Positions 21,589 to 32,551 of a DNA stretch of 64,000 bases are shown here, in pieces. The notes below the pieces were generated by a model. The model was not told the DNA's origin and searched no databases. It saw nothing but the letters and a program-made list of their open reading frames with translations. The stretch is from assembly GCA_027625915.1 (NCBI GenBank), contig JANTQA010000047.1, forward strand, positions 5,084,001 to 5,148,000, written 5' to 3'. The position numbers and the translations under genes are program-made. This stretch comes from Anaeramoeba flamelloides (Eukaryota; Metamonada; Anaeramoebidae). Numbering within the stretch: the stretch's first letter is position 1; every line of letters begins with the position of its first letter.

Positions 21589-23317
21589 GAGGTTTTGATG
21601 ATAACATGCTTAATTCACGATAAAGTTACAAAAATATCGATAATTTCTATAAAATCGCGCTATATATCAGAAAATTGCGATATTCAATATTATTGCCATA
21701 ATATAACAAATCGCAATAATTCTATAAAATAGCAATAAATGCCAAAATATCGCGATTAAAAAGTAATCGCAATAAAATAATAATTGATGGGTTTTTGAGC
21801 TAATTGAGAAATATTTAAACAAAAAATTTTTTTTGATCAAAAAATAGATTGTGTGACAAAAAGTCATTTTTTGAAAAAACAACAAAAAAGATACTTGATT
21901 CAATCAAGGATCAGACCAAAGAGTTTTATTGTGTTTTCATTATATTTGGTTGTCAAACCTATCGATCCTTTAAGATCAACAACAATAAGAACTAAAGAGA
22001 AATAAATATTTTTTCAGTTAAACGCTGTGTTGGAAATCGAGTTGAATAAAAGAACTTCTAAAACAACCCACACTTTCTCAGTTCTTTAAAGAATGTGTTC
22101 TTGGGTTAAAACATTTTGGGAAAATTATTAAATTTCAAATTTGGTCAAATTCTCATTTTTTTCAAAAAAGTTAATGACATTTAAATATATAACTGTAGGT
22201 ATTTAAACACCCCCTTTTCTGGTTGGTTAAGATCGGTTAGAGTATGCTAGAGTAGGTTTTTGGTAGTTTAGATGGTATACTAGAAAATTTTAGTAAGGAT
22301 TTTGAAAAAAAAAATAATTAACTGACCAATTAGATTTTGGCAACTTGTTTTCAGGGGGATAATTTTCCACTTAACTTTTGTAGTTAAAATTGGATTTCGA
22401 ACAAATTTTTAAAAATATTTTGTATTGATGATTTCAAAATTTTGGATTTTCTACAATTTAGTAATAAAATACTACCAATCGCAAAATAATCTTTCTGCTT
22501 TTTTCTCCCACAACTATAAAAAAACATTAAAAACTTTCATACCAATGATAATAACCAAGAAACTCTTCAAAAATATGAAAAAAATTCGATTTGACCAAAT
22601 TTGAAATTTAATAATATACCCAACATTTTCTTTCTTCTCCGAAAGCTAAAACGAGTTGGTAAACTTTTCAAAAGCTTTCACAACACCCTTGCCAGATTAT
22701 TACTAATTATTAAGTTTTTTTTAGATTTGTCCTCTTGTTCTTTTTCTCTTTCTTTGAGCATCTCTGTATTGGACAGAAAACACAATTAGAGCTTAGAGGT
22801 TTTTGTTTGACCAATCACCAATAATAAGGAACATTATTCTTTATTCTTTTTTGGTTATTTAAAATTATGAATTTAACAACTCCATTGTAAGAAAACAAAT
22901 CTATCTTATAATCAAGTGTATTGTTGAAATGGATAATTATTAGTTTGATCATAAAAGTTGTTTGAGATTTTATATTTTGTTAAAAAAAAAATGAAAAGAA
23001 AATAATTTTTGTTTCCACAACAAACCAAACTCATTCGGTTTCTAAAAGTTTTCTGTTTTTCAAAACTTTCAAACACTTGAAGACAGTTGACAACCCTTAC
23101 AAACACGTTCAAATATTTATTAAAGGGGAAAGTGATGTAAAAGTCTCAAGACTTTTGAAAAGTCAAGAGATTTTTTTAAGGTAATTTCAAAAAAATAATT
23201 TTTCATTTTTTCGAGATAATGTGAATATCGCGATAAAGTTGGACTAATCGCGATTTTTTAATACTATCGCGATTTTATTGTTAATATCATGATAATATAT
23301 GTTATCATCAAAACCTC
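21589..23317. mobile_element. fam-GAGG element nested in a Tc1-like MITE
   Basis: The 1729-bp element has ends GAGGTTTTGATGATAACATG and (inverted) the same with one mismatch, and TA on each side. The empty site is visible in the sister MITE at 49867-50398 (ataTAatgaaacgag). Clusters of TCGCGAT/ATCGCAATA words lie just inside both ends (about 21615-21780 and 23220-23285), in the position of subterminal transposase-binding repeats. No long ORF is present. Confidence 0.8.
22123..22617. repeat. Inverted repeat inside the fam-GAGG element
   Basis: The stretch ATTATTAAATTTCAAATTTG at 22124 is repeated as its complement near 22617, with the match running about 30 bp. The 495-bp unit may be a further nested MITE or a structural part of the element. 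The target duplication is not clear. Confidence 0.5.
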
Positions 23318-23811
23318 TATTGAAACGAGCTGAACAAAAAATGTATTGGTAAATTTGTTGAAATTTCACCAACAATTATTGATCAATCAAATGATAAGAT
23401 AGCCATCTACCAATTGTATGTAATTTTTCAATTTAACAAAATCAACACTAACCTTCTATCAACCATCGAAAAAAAATTCCAGATCTAAGGAAACAGATTA
23501 CGTAACTGCAAAAAAGGAAATGAAAACAAAACAAAAAAGACAAAAAATGAAAAAAATAGTTTGTAAAATCAAAATTCTTTCCAAATTGAATTTAAAGCGC
23601 AGTATTGATGTTCTTTCAACTGTTTAAACTGTGTCCAAATTTTTGGAATATAGTTTAAAAATAGAAAAAATGAATTTATGTTTAAAAAAGAAGAAAGAAA
23701 ATCTAGAAATTTGTTAATAATTCTAATAAAAAGCACTAAAAATTGAATTCAATCATCTGAAGGAAATAAATGAAAACAGAATTTGTTTATTTTGAAAATA
23801 ATTCATAATAA

Positions 23812-26800
23812 TTATTTATTTTGTTTTACTTTTTTTTCACTCAATTCATTACTATTATCATTTTCTTCAACTTCTTGTACAATTTGAATTTTTTTTTTTT
23901 CTTTTTCTTTCAGTTTTTTATCTTGAATATTATCATTACCAATTTCTGTTTCTAATTCCTTTTCCCTCCCCTTTTTTTCATTTTTATTTTTTTCATCTTC
24001 TTTTTCATCTTCTTTTTCCTTTTCCTTTTCCTTTTCCTTTTCCTTTTCGATATCTATTTCCTTTTCCTTCCCTTCTCCCTCCTTTTTATTTTTTTTCTTA
24101 TCCTTCTCATTACCCTTCTCATTTTTAATTTTTCCGTCTTCTTTTTCCTTTTCATTTTCCTTTTCCTTTTCATTCCCATCCCCATTCTCATTCTCATTCT
24201 CATTCTCATTCTCATTCTCGTTCTCCTTCCTTTTTAATTGTTTTTTTAATCCTTTCATTAATATTTTTTCCTCTTTAATGTTTTGATCAGGTGAAATTAG
24301 AGAATAAGAAAACCACCTGAGAAATAATTCTGGCTGTTCAAATATGCAGCCTATGTAATGATTACCTGCAATAGGATCCCAAAGAAACGAGGAATGGCCA
24401 TCTATATCTATTAATAAATGCCCCCGTGCGTATTTAATAAAACGAGAAGGGTAAATACATTCTGTAGTAGTCAGTGGATCATGGGGACATGTGCCCTTTA
24501 CTTCATTGCGGAAAATCTCTGTTCGGTAATTCAGCCAAACATCAACCATTTGCCCCACCAGATTAAAATCCGAAAATTTAGATTCTGCTTTACGTAATTT
24601 TCCAATTATTTCGTTTTCGAACCAAACGGAATGTGTAACAGTATGCCCAACATTAACCATGGTAATTCCCGATCGATAAAGCTCCATACCTGCCCCAACA
24701 TCTTGTCTTATATTATGGCACGAATGCCCACATTTATAAACCTTTCCAATTTTTAATTTTTTTGGGATTTTTCCATCATGTGGGAGAATACCTTTAACGT
24801 GTCGATTTATATTTGCAGAAATACACATATAATAATTAATATTAGTAAAAAAGAATATAATAATTAATAATATTAACCAAAAGTTATTAAACAATTTAAT
24901 GTTTAAATTGTAAAATAAATTGAAATAATTTGATCAGCATTTTTATTAAAATGGGGAATAAGTAAACTCCTTTTCGGTCTTTGGGATCTAGTCCCATTGA
25001 AGAAAAAACAAATTTCATGGGTTTTATTAAATAGTCTTCTCAAAATAATTTTTCGATTTGTAGATCTGATCCTTTTTTCTAATTTTGTATAATTTTTCTT
25101 TTTCTTTTTCTTTTTGTTTTGTTTTGCAAATTTTTGTTCTAATTTTCATCAAATTTTTTTTCCATTTTTTCTTCTTTAGACAATTTTTTTGTTTTTTCAA
25201 ATTTTTGTTTTTCTTTTACATATTTTATCAAAGCCAAACCCGAAAAAAAAAAAAATGTTAGAAACCCCAAAGTAACATTAAGAAAATTGAGGAAATGTAA
25301 TTTCTTTTAAAATTCAGACACTTACCATTAAAAAATCTTATTACAAACAATTTTAAAGTTTCTAAAGAAATTGAGAAATTGTGCATGAAAAGGTTCCATT
25401 GATATGCAAGATGACATTAATTTTTTCCATTGTATTTTTTTGGAAAATTTATAGTTTGTTCAGGGATTTCTTTTCTTAATATCATCGTTAATCTAAAGCT
25501 TATTATTTTTCTTATTTCTAAACAATCGTATGTTGGTTGACTATTAAAAAAACTTTTTTTTTTTTTCATTTTTGGGTGGGAATACTTTGAGTAAAATGGA
25601 GTATATATTTTTGAAATGGACATATTATTTCTATTTTGAGTAAAAAATTAAAATTTAATTTGAAAATTCCATTCTTAAATTTTAACAAAGAATGTAAAAT
25701 AAATTGTAATGGGAGTGTATATGTATATTAAAACCTTGATTTATTGAAAGGAAAAATAAAAATTGTTATTCTATATTTGTCTCATCTTTTTTTTTTTTTT
25801 TGAAAAAGAAATTTTTAAATAAATTTTGTTTCTGTCAAAGTTGCACAAAAAACATCCAAATATCAATTCTTTTTTATAAATGACCTTAAATGAATAAATA
25901 AGAAATAAGTAAACTCTATTTCAAAATCATTATCCCATTAAAAATAAAATTTTGTAAATAAATATTTTTCTCAATTTAAATTATCGACTATAATAAAAAA
26001 ATAACTATTTTAATATAACAGTTCTATACACAAGAAATATTTTTTAATCGTCAAAAACAAAATAAAATAAAATAAAAAAAAATAAAAAAAAATTTGGTCA
26101 TTTATTATGAAATTTAGATCAGAATAATACACATTAGAGAATAGTTGATAAACGAATGAAGTAAATCCAATCAATCTATATATTTTCTTAAAAATTGAAA
26201 AACTCAAATTCTTAGGTAACCCAAGGTAAAAAACAAAAATGTTCATTTTGATCTCTACTGAAGATCAAAGAAAATTACAATAGAAATAAATATGATTTTT
26301 CTGGAATAGTTTTGACTGTTGCAACAACCTTAGAATAATATGTTCTTACACACTTACTATAGATCTTGAAATAAAAAAAAAATTGCAAAACAATTGTTGA
26401 ATCACTTTAGAATGACGTTTTAACAAATTTCTCAATTTCATTAGGACTGGTTTATTTGTTTTTATACATGTTCTTTTCAAAATAAATTTTAATTTTTTGT
26501 ATCAAAATCATTTTTTTCAATTTGAGATTTTTCTTTTTCAAATTTAATTTTTAAAAAATAATAAAAAAGAAAAGAAAAAAAAAAAAACATCAAAAAAAAA
26601 AGTAAAAATCAAAAAGCAAAAAAAAAAAAATTGTCAAAATGAGAAAAAATGATTTTGATCTAAAAATTGAAATTTTAGTTTGAGAAGAATAATGAATTAA
26701 ACTCGTAGAATATGATTTATTTCTTTAATAAAACTGGACCCCTTTGACTGAAAAAGAGTTTATTTTTAAATCTCTGATTCATACAAATCGGTTAAGGAAA

Positions 26801-27949
26801 ACAGTTTATTTTCAATTTTGTGGAATTTATCAAAAAGTTAATTTTAATTGAATTTTTTTTTAAAATTTTCTCGATAAATAGCTTTCAAAAACAATTTTTA
26901 TCTGTAAAGGTTTTTTTTTTTTTTTTTTCACCCTTGAACATTTCTACTAGTCCCCTTGATTATGTCGATTCGGTGTTTTGATAGAAATCTCAACATTTTA
27001 TCTAAGAGTGCACAAAATAAAATTTGATTTTCAAAGTGATCATTCCAAAATATTGTCCTTTTGTATTTTTGTTTATATAATACTTTTGTTCTAAAGAAAA
27101 AATTAATCTAAAAAATTTGCTGTCAACCTAAAATCACACTCTTTCATTTTTTTTTTTTTTTTTTTTTTGAACTTCCCTCTTCTGGATTAAAAATAGTTGT
27201 CTTCTTAAAAAAAATTATAAAAAAAAAAATTAAAATCAAAATCAATATAAAGACATACCCATTCCCATAAAAACAATTCTATCAATTTTATCTTTAATAG
27301 AAGGGTTTTTTCTCAAAGCCAAGGCTATATTTGTTAATCCACCAATTGCAATTATGGAAATTTTTTTCTCACTTTCTAAACAGCATTTAATAATAAAATC
27401 TGGTGCGGCCATTGGATCTCCGTTATTTGTTGCTAATGAGTAAGGCTTTTTTTTCAGCTTTTCAATTTCTTCTGTTGTTAATCCTGTTCCTTTACCCTCA
27501 TTTTTTGTATGCCAAACAGAATCTTTTATATATAATGGCACATCGTGACCTGCAAATGATGGTATTTTTTCTCGATTAGGATAATCTTTAAGGTGCGCTT
27601 CAATAATTTTTTCAGAGACAGCTGCCCTGACTCCCACCCACCCATATTCTGTTGTAACACCTAACACTTTGACATCTTTTTCGGGTAAATGAAGCAATAG
27701 CAATAATGCAAGAGCATCATCAATATCAGATCCAATATCCGTATCGAAAATAACTATGAGAATGTTTAGGTTATTAAAAGCAAAAAGTTTGATTAAGTTT
27801 TAGAAAAATAGATTAATTAAGGAAATGTCAAGATTTTGATTTTGATTTTGATTTTGATTTTTTTTCTGTTTTAAAGAAGTTTCTTTTGTTTCCATAGAAT
27901 AATTTTTTTTTTTTTTATTATTTTTTCATTTACTTTTTTTGAGTTTCAT
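23812..27949 (-). CDS. Inosine-uridine-type nucleoside hydrolase with charged repeat tail, three exons
   Basis: The product would hydrolyse ribonucleosides to base and ribose (purine/pyrimidine salvage). Exons are 27949-27934 (16 nt), 27753-27259 and 24791-23812; introns are 180 nt (donor GTAAAT, acceptor CTCATAG) and 2467 nt (donor GTATGT, acceptor TTAAAG). The joined product is 496 residues. The start becomes MKLKKIIFDTDIGSDIDDAL, the textbook N terminus of the family with the Ca2+/ribose-binding D-x-D-x3-D-x-DD cluster. IAIGGLTNIALAL (exon 2), HNIRQDVGAG (about 196-205, matching the family's FN...DP.AA block) and PHDPLTT (273-279, catalytic-site His-Asp) follow. From about residue 345 the protein becomes a long K/E/N tail, with (EN)n then (EK)n repeats encoded by GAGAAT- and GAAAAG-type units. 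No signal peptide remains after splicing, so a cytosolic location is inferred. The 16-nt first exon is the least certain part; no other GT donor precedes exon 2 nearby. Confidence 0.85.
24965..25603. mobile_element. fam-AACTCT element, copy 1
   Basis: The left end AACTCCTTTTCGGTC and right end TTTGAGTAAAATGGAGTA are inverted relatives of the ends of the 561-bp copy at 61535-62095. The right half matches that copy over about 350 bp. The minus strand of both copies retains a similar peptide (LEIRKIISF...EQTINF here, LEIREIINF...EQTINF there), suggesting a decayed ORF. The TA flank is clear on the left. Confidence 0.65.
25912..26760. mobile_element. fam-AACTCT element, copy 2, opposite orientation
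   Basis: The right end is the complement of AACTCTTTTTCAGTCAAAGG, and the left end AACTCTATTTCAAAATCAT is related. TA lies at both sides. The interior (26095-26400) matches the copy at 57429-58536 and lacks that copy's foldback insertion. Confidence 0.65.
27834..27862. repeat. ATTTTG tandem repeat in intron 1 of the hydrolase
   Basis: About five units of GATTTT lie within the short first intron of the nucleoside hydrolase. Confidence 0.7.
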
Positions 27950-28003
27950 TTTTTTTTCTTTTTTCTAATTAAAAAGTAATTTTTTTTTTTTGGGGATTTT
28001 TTG

Positions 28004-28276
28004 AACAGTTGGAGAATGAAAAAAACAAGATTAGAAGAAACCAATTTGGAAATAATCTGTCAGTATAAAAATGGAAATCGTTTAAGTTTGATTTTGAATA
28101 AGCCAGATATAGGAATTAAGAAAGACTATTATTTGATTGATGTACTAAAAAAAGAAAAAAGAGAAATAAAAGAAAAAACAATCCAACAAAATACCCAGAT
28201 GAATTGTGGCTTTATATTGAAAATGAGACTTTAAAGAACAAAAGTTTGACTTGTAAAGAGTTATCAATAAAAATTT
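28004..28276 (+). pseudogene. Tc1/mariner-like transposase N-terminal scrap
   Basis: The frame starting near 28004 reads LEIICQYKNGNRLSLI and IKKDYYLIDVLKKEKREI, the arrangement of the first helix-turn-helix of Tc1-like transposases (x-I-x-x-Y-K-x-G-N-S-L-S-x-I). After a shift of frame near 28160 the sequence continues NNPTKYPDELWLYIENETL and KSLTCKELSIKI, which fits the second helix-turn-helix. No DDE part follows and no inverted ends were found. The assignment is by pattern only. Confidence 0.4.
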
Positions 28277-28631
28277 AAAGAACTTTTTCCTTAATTCACC
28301 TCGTTCAACGGTTTTTATTGATTTTATATTTTTTTTTCTTTACAATTTACAAAACGAGATTTCTCATTTCAAATAAAAGGGAGCATCAATTTTTAAAATA
28401 TTGAATTTTAATTTTTATTTTTTTTTTAAATGAGTTTTAAATATTTGGTTGAGAGTTGTTTTATGTTTTAAAGAGTTTTTTATATTTTAGAATCATACTA
28501 CAATTAATTTGATTCAATTATGAATAATTCTTGAAATTTTCTGTACCCTTTTATTTGAAAAAGAGTTTATTTTTTTGTATTTAATAACTTTGTAAATTTA
28601 ATAAATATTTTTTTTTATTATTTAAGGGAGG

Positions 28632-28835
28632 AGCTACAAACACCTCTTCTTTGCCGTTAGTTTTTTTTTTAATTTGAGAAATAAACCGAAAATTTTATTA
28701 ATTTTCTTTACATTCCAAAAATTAAAAAAACCCTCCGTTAGGTTTTCCAGAATTTAAAAGAATCTAGCAAAATCTTTGATTTTTCTCTATTCTTTTGAAT
28801 TCTGGAAAACCTAGGCACTCTACGGCACTTCCCGA
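28632..28835. repeat. Dispersed repeat, GTGCCGTAGAGTGCCTAG family
   Basis: The right end is the complement of GTGCCGTAGAGTGCCTAGG, followed inward by the complement of TTTTCCAGAATTCAAAAGAA, as in the 33.8-kb copy. AAATAAACCGAAAA blocks are shared with 13091-13500. Confidence 0.6.
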
Positions 28836-28916
28836 ATTCCTAAATTTTTATTTAGGAATTTTATTAATAACCCAAAAATAGTTATAATATTCGCTGGGGC
28901 TTATAAAGCTATGAAT

Positions 28917-29132
28917 CTATTTTTTTATAATAATATTAAAAATATTAGTATTTTTTAATATATTCGATATATTGATTTTTTTTAATTCAGATATCCAGAT
29001 TTTACGATTATTTTCATAGGCTGAGCAATTCCATAGAAAATGATACAAATCTTCAATGATATCTAAATTATTTATCTTTTTACATATCTCACAATATTTT
29101 GATTTATTTTTATTCATAATATAAGAGTACAA
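28917..29132 (-). mobile_element. LINE C-terminal zinc-knuckle remnant
   Basis: A 71-codon minus-strand frame reads SKYCEICKKINN, then IIEDLYHFLWNCSAYENNRK. This is the C-x2-C...E-D-x-x-H-x-L-x-x-C tail found after the reverse transcriptase domain of many non-LTR retrotransposons. The upstream reverse transcriptase is absent, consistent with 5' truncation. A related, more decayed copy is at 12840-13015. Confidence 0.6.
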
Positions 29133-30679
29133 ATTTAATAAATATAAAAAATTTCTTCAAGATCAGTTTATATCATGGCGAATTTAACTTTTCAAATTTC
29201 TTTTTGACAAAAGGGTTTTTCTAAAATTCAACAATCTTTATTAACAAAAGTCTTACATAACTAACAATAATTGTATTACTCTATTAACGATTTTTAACAT
29301 TTAAATGGTCACAAATTAAAATCTTAACTCTTTTGTAATATTTAAGTGCTATTATGCAATATTATATTTTTATTCTTTTCTGAAATATTTTAAAATACAT
29401 AAAATATTAATAAATGTAAAAAAAGCTTGAAATATTGAAAATGAAAAGAATTAAAAAATAGAACAAAATAATTATAATGTTTTTAAATATATGTGCGATT
29501 TCTGTTGTGATTTCTTAAATAAAAGATCATTTTTTCTTTTTTTGAACAAAAACAATTATCTCGTTTTTATAAATTTTAATTTCCATTAGATCGTTGAATG
29601 CAAAATTCTATAAAACTCCCACTCACCAACCCAATTTTTATTGATACTGATATATTCAAAAAAGAGTTTTGAACTTTTGGCTCATTTTCCATTTATTTAC
29701 ATCTTGAAAATCAACTTTCAAAACATTTTTTTCCTTCAATAGTTCTACTAACAACTAGATTACAAGTTTTCTTTGTATTTAAAGAAATAAAATTCTTTAT
29801 TCAATTATAAGTTAAAAATATTCACAAAATAGGAAAGTGAACAAAAAAGTTGAAACATTTTTGTGAATTTGTTAGTAGTAAAAATTGAGTTTTGAGAGAA
29901 ACAATCCAAAATTAGCAGAAAAATTGTCAAACGAAAATAAACTCTGTGTTTTTGGGTATTTGACAATGGGGATTCTGTTCAAAATATCAAATAGAGTAAA
30001 ATACTATCCTTGAAGGTGTTGTTGGTAACATCAATTTAAGAAAAAACAAAAAGAATCAACACGAAACTAAAAAACAAAGAGAAAATCAAAACTCTTTTAT
30101 CGGAATTAATCTGATTTATGGAAACAATAGAACAATTCCAGTAACTCAATGATCAAAAATCATAGAAAATCCGATCTTTTTAAAGTTAGAGTTGTTTATT
30201 AAGATGTTTGAGATGATCGTCATTTTTTTAGGCTAGAAAATTGTGGTTATTTTTCTTTTTCATTTTCTCTTTTTTTAATAAGGGTGCTTGAGTTTTAGTA
30301 TTCTATTTTTTTGTTCATTTTTGTGTAAAAATTTTTAAAAATGATTTTTTGATCCTAATTGAAGAATATTTCAATGTACTTGGCTTTGCAATTTAAATGG
30401 TATTGCATCAAAAGGTTTAAAGTCAACTTTGGTAAATTTCAAACGTTGCCTGTAAATTGAACAAATTCTCAAAAGATCTCTTTTCTTTAAGGACTACTCT
30501 TTCAGGTGAAAAAGGTGAAACTGTGGATAATAACGCTCTTGAAAGAGTTCCATAATCCCAGTTAAATTTACCCACAGAGAATTTCTTTTACAAAAAATGG
30601 GAAATTTTCAACAACTCCTACAATTTTCATAATTTTACCTTTGTTAGATCCTCCCAAAATTTCATTTTAATATTTTATA

Positions 30680-30906
30680 CTATTTGTTGCTAAATAAATT
30701 GAACAGAATTTTCATTCAGCTTTTTAAAAACAGATTTTTAAATCATGTAACTTTTCAAATTTTTAATATTCTGTAAAACAAGCCTAAATTATTAATTTCC
30801 CTTTTTAGAATCGGGGACTTTGTTGATATATTTAAATTCTTATGATTTTTGATTTTCTTTGAAAAAGCCGAATGAAAATTTTGATTTTTTTTTTTGAAAG
30901 TAACAG
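30680..30906. mobile_element. fam-228 MITE, copy 1
   Basis: The 227-bp element lies between TA dinucleotides. The left end CTATTTGTTGCTAAATAAAT is followed by TTTTCATTCAGCTTTTT, and the right side has the complement (AAAGCCGAATGAAAATTTTG). A central AAATTATTAATTTCCCTTTT motif is shared by all copies. It is non-coding. Confidence 0.75.
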
Positions 30907-31034
30907 TAATTTCCATTTCTAATCTATGAGCACAAAAGAATTCCTTTAGCTGTTCTAAATATTGATTTTTAACGAGTTATTTTTACAAGTTTGAAATGTT
31001 TTCAAATTTGGACTTGTTACTCAAAAATCCCTTT

Positions 31035-31209
31035 AGGGACTAATCTCTATTAAATTTTTTTACCTAAATTTAATAGAGATTGAGAAAATTATTTGCCAAT
31101 TACTTTGATTTGAAAACCCCTGTTAATTTTCCTATTAAACTTGTTATTAGATAAGGAATCCTTATTTAGAAATTGGTCAAAAAAAAAAAATAATAGAGAC
31201 TAGCCCCTT
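31035..31209. mobile_element. fam-175 MITE, copy 1
   Basis: Ends AGGGACTAATCTCTATTAAA and (inverted) AGGGGCTAGTCTCTATTATT. The second copy at 55767-55941 has the same 175-bp length and the same interior, including GATAAGGAATCCTTATTTAG. The target duplication is uncertain. Confidence 0.7.
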
Positions 31210-31400
31210 AAAGTTATTTTTTTTAACTTTTTCATTTAAAAAAATCTTATTGAATTTTGGTTTTTTTTTTTACTTTGGAATTAGTATTTTTTTTTTTGAA
31301 GTGAATGTAAAACAACGAAACAACTAAAAACCTCCAGGATGGAAACTTCGCCCTTAAAGAACGAATTTGCTTTTGAATGAAATTTTGAAAATACACATTA

Positions 31401-31833
31401 CTGTTGTGGAAAAAAAGTGAAACTGGAAAAAAAGTGAAACAAGGTTTTTAATTGGGAACTTTACTGAAAATGAAAAGTAAAATCAATAAAAAGAAGAAAC
31501 CAATTAACTTCAAATAATAACCCATTATATTATTTTCAATCAATCCAAGAAATACAATTTAAATCTACTTGGTTTATTGAAATTATAGGTGTGGCTTTGG
31601 AGATCTCAAAAATAGTCAATTTTTTGAACAAATTTTTAATAATTGATCAATCAAAGAAAAACCCATACTAAAAGATAGTATTTAAAAAACTGTTATTGTG
31701 GCGAATACTTCATTTTGTCTTTATTTATTTATTTATTCTTTTTTTCATTGATCTTACTTTGATTTTTCAGTAATGTTCTCAATTAAAAACCTTGTTTAAC
31801 TTTTTTTCCTGTTTCACTTTTTTTCCACAACAG
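31401..31833. mobile_element. fam-433 MITE, copy 2 (PIF/Harbinger-like)
   Basis: This is the same 433-bp length as the copy at 9782-10214, with ends CTGTTGTGGAAAAAAAGTGA, TTA at 31398-31400 and again at 31834-31836. Most of the interior is identical by eye, suggesting recent activity of an unseen autonomous partner. Confidence 0.85.
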
Positions 31834-31849
31834 TTATAAAATTTATTAC

Positions 31850-32215
31850 TGATTGTTAAATTCTAAATGGGAAAAAATTTACACTTCCTTTTCCAGATTG
31901 TTCTTTTTTCAAATAGGGTTCTCAAAGAAGAAAGTTTGTGGTTTTGATCTTCTATTTAAAGAAGGATATTGAAAATGAAGTGAAAATTCTTTCCCATTTA
32001 GAATCCAAATACCAGTAATACATCAGTTTTGAAACAAGCCAACTACAGGCCTGTTCAAGGAAGTGTCTTTCAAAAATCTAAAAGAAAAAACGATGAAAAA
32101 AATTCGAAATGGTACTCTCAAGAAACAAGCACAAGACCGTTTTTCTAAAGCTTTTGAAAGACTCGTAACAATAAAAAAAAAAAAAAAAATGAAGAAAGTG
32201 TTGAAAAATAAAAAA
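31850..32215. other. Coding-like patch of uncertain strand
   Basis: Both strands look coding here. Plus: after an acceptor-like TTCTTTCCCATTTAG the frame reads QANYRPVQGSVFQKSKRKND, and in another frame after AACTACAG it reads LKEKTMKKIRNGTLKKQAQD. Minus: after CGTTTTTTCTTTTAG it reads RHFLEQACSWLVSKLMYYWY. An inverted repeat (ATTCTAAATGGGAAAAAATT, 31860, and its complement near 32005) frames part of it. I cannot choose among these, so no gene is called. Confidence 0.3.
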
Positions 32216-32449
32216 TTAAAGTGGAGAAATACCAGGAATTGGGTAATGATTCTTTGGGTATTTTGGTGCGTTTACAAAAGACTCAAAGTTTTGGTTTTTA
32301 TATTTTTTATTCATTTTGATCTTTTTTTGTAAACCTTTAAGAAGTTTAGAGTCTACTTTCTTTTGTTCGATTCTAAATTTGTCAATGTCTTCCAAAGTAC
32401 AGTCTTTCATATTAATGTCCACTTTTAATTTTGTATTGTTTGTTCCCAT
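32216..32449 (-). CDS. Hypothetical 77-residue protein or first exon
   Basis: The ORF begins MGTNNTKLKVDINMKD, which fits an N-myristoylation start (Gly2, Thr6), and continues CTLEDIDKFRIEQKKVDSK and APKYPKNHYPIPG before a TAA. Composition is charged and proline-bearing, unlike chance ORFs in this AT-rich DNA. A donor-like CCTG/GTATTT lies five codons before the stop, so the ORF may be exon 1 of a larger gene whose other exons I could not find. The family is not recognised. The weaker plus-strand ORF overlapping it (32063-32332) has a far less protein-like second half. Confidence 0.4.
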   Translation of the reverse strand: MGTNNTKLKVDINMKDCTLEDIDKFRIEQKKVDSKLLKGLQKKIKMNKKYKNQNFESFVNAPKYPKNHYPIPGISPL

Positions 32450-32551
32450 TTGAATTTAAATATTCCAACAAAAAAGATAAATGTAATGCAAAAAAAAAGA
32501 AAAAATGAAGAGTTTTTGGTCAATAATTGTAAAGAAATTACCAAAACTAAA

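Larger units (their letters stand above)
21388..23655. mobile_element. fam-AACCCC (Tc1-like) MITE, interrupted copy
   Basis: The ends AACCCCATTCCAAAAATTTG and the inverted right end (AACTATATTCCAAAAATTTG) are flanked by TA. The outer 200 and 330 bp match the uninterrupted 532-bp copy at 49867-50398, including TTGTTGAAATTTCAC and GATTACGTAACTGCAAAAAA. The 1.7-kb difference is explained by the element at 21589-23317. The terminal sequence is the same family as the transposase-bearing copy at 42448-43513. Confidence 0.8.
24792..27258 (-). other. Large intron 2 of the nucleoside hydrolase gene
   Basis: A 2467-nt intron splits the hydrolase fold directly after the FMGMG strand. It contains two fam-AACTCT elements in opposite orientations (24965-25603 and 25912-26760) and several poly-T runs. 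The only AG in the 100 nt before exon 3 is the one used. Confidence 0.75.
27950..31849. other. Intergenic, transposon remnants
   Basis: No host gene is recognised. The stretch holds a Tc1-like transposase scrap (28004-28276), a dispersed repeat (28632-28835), a LINE tail (28917-29132), and three MITEs (30680-30906, 31035-31209, 31401-31833). The part from 29133 to 30679 looks empty. Confidence 0.5.

Noticed and set aside
24792-24894. Hydrophobic N-terminal segment of the hydrolase exon 3 ORF, looking like a signal peptide
   Set aside because: It begins without ATG, is AT-driven F/I/N/Y, and lies upstream of the only usable splice acceptor.
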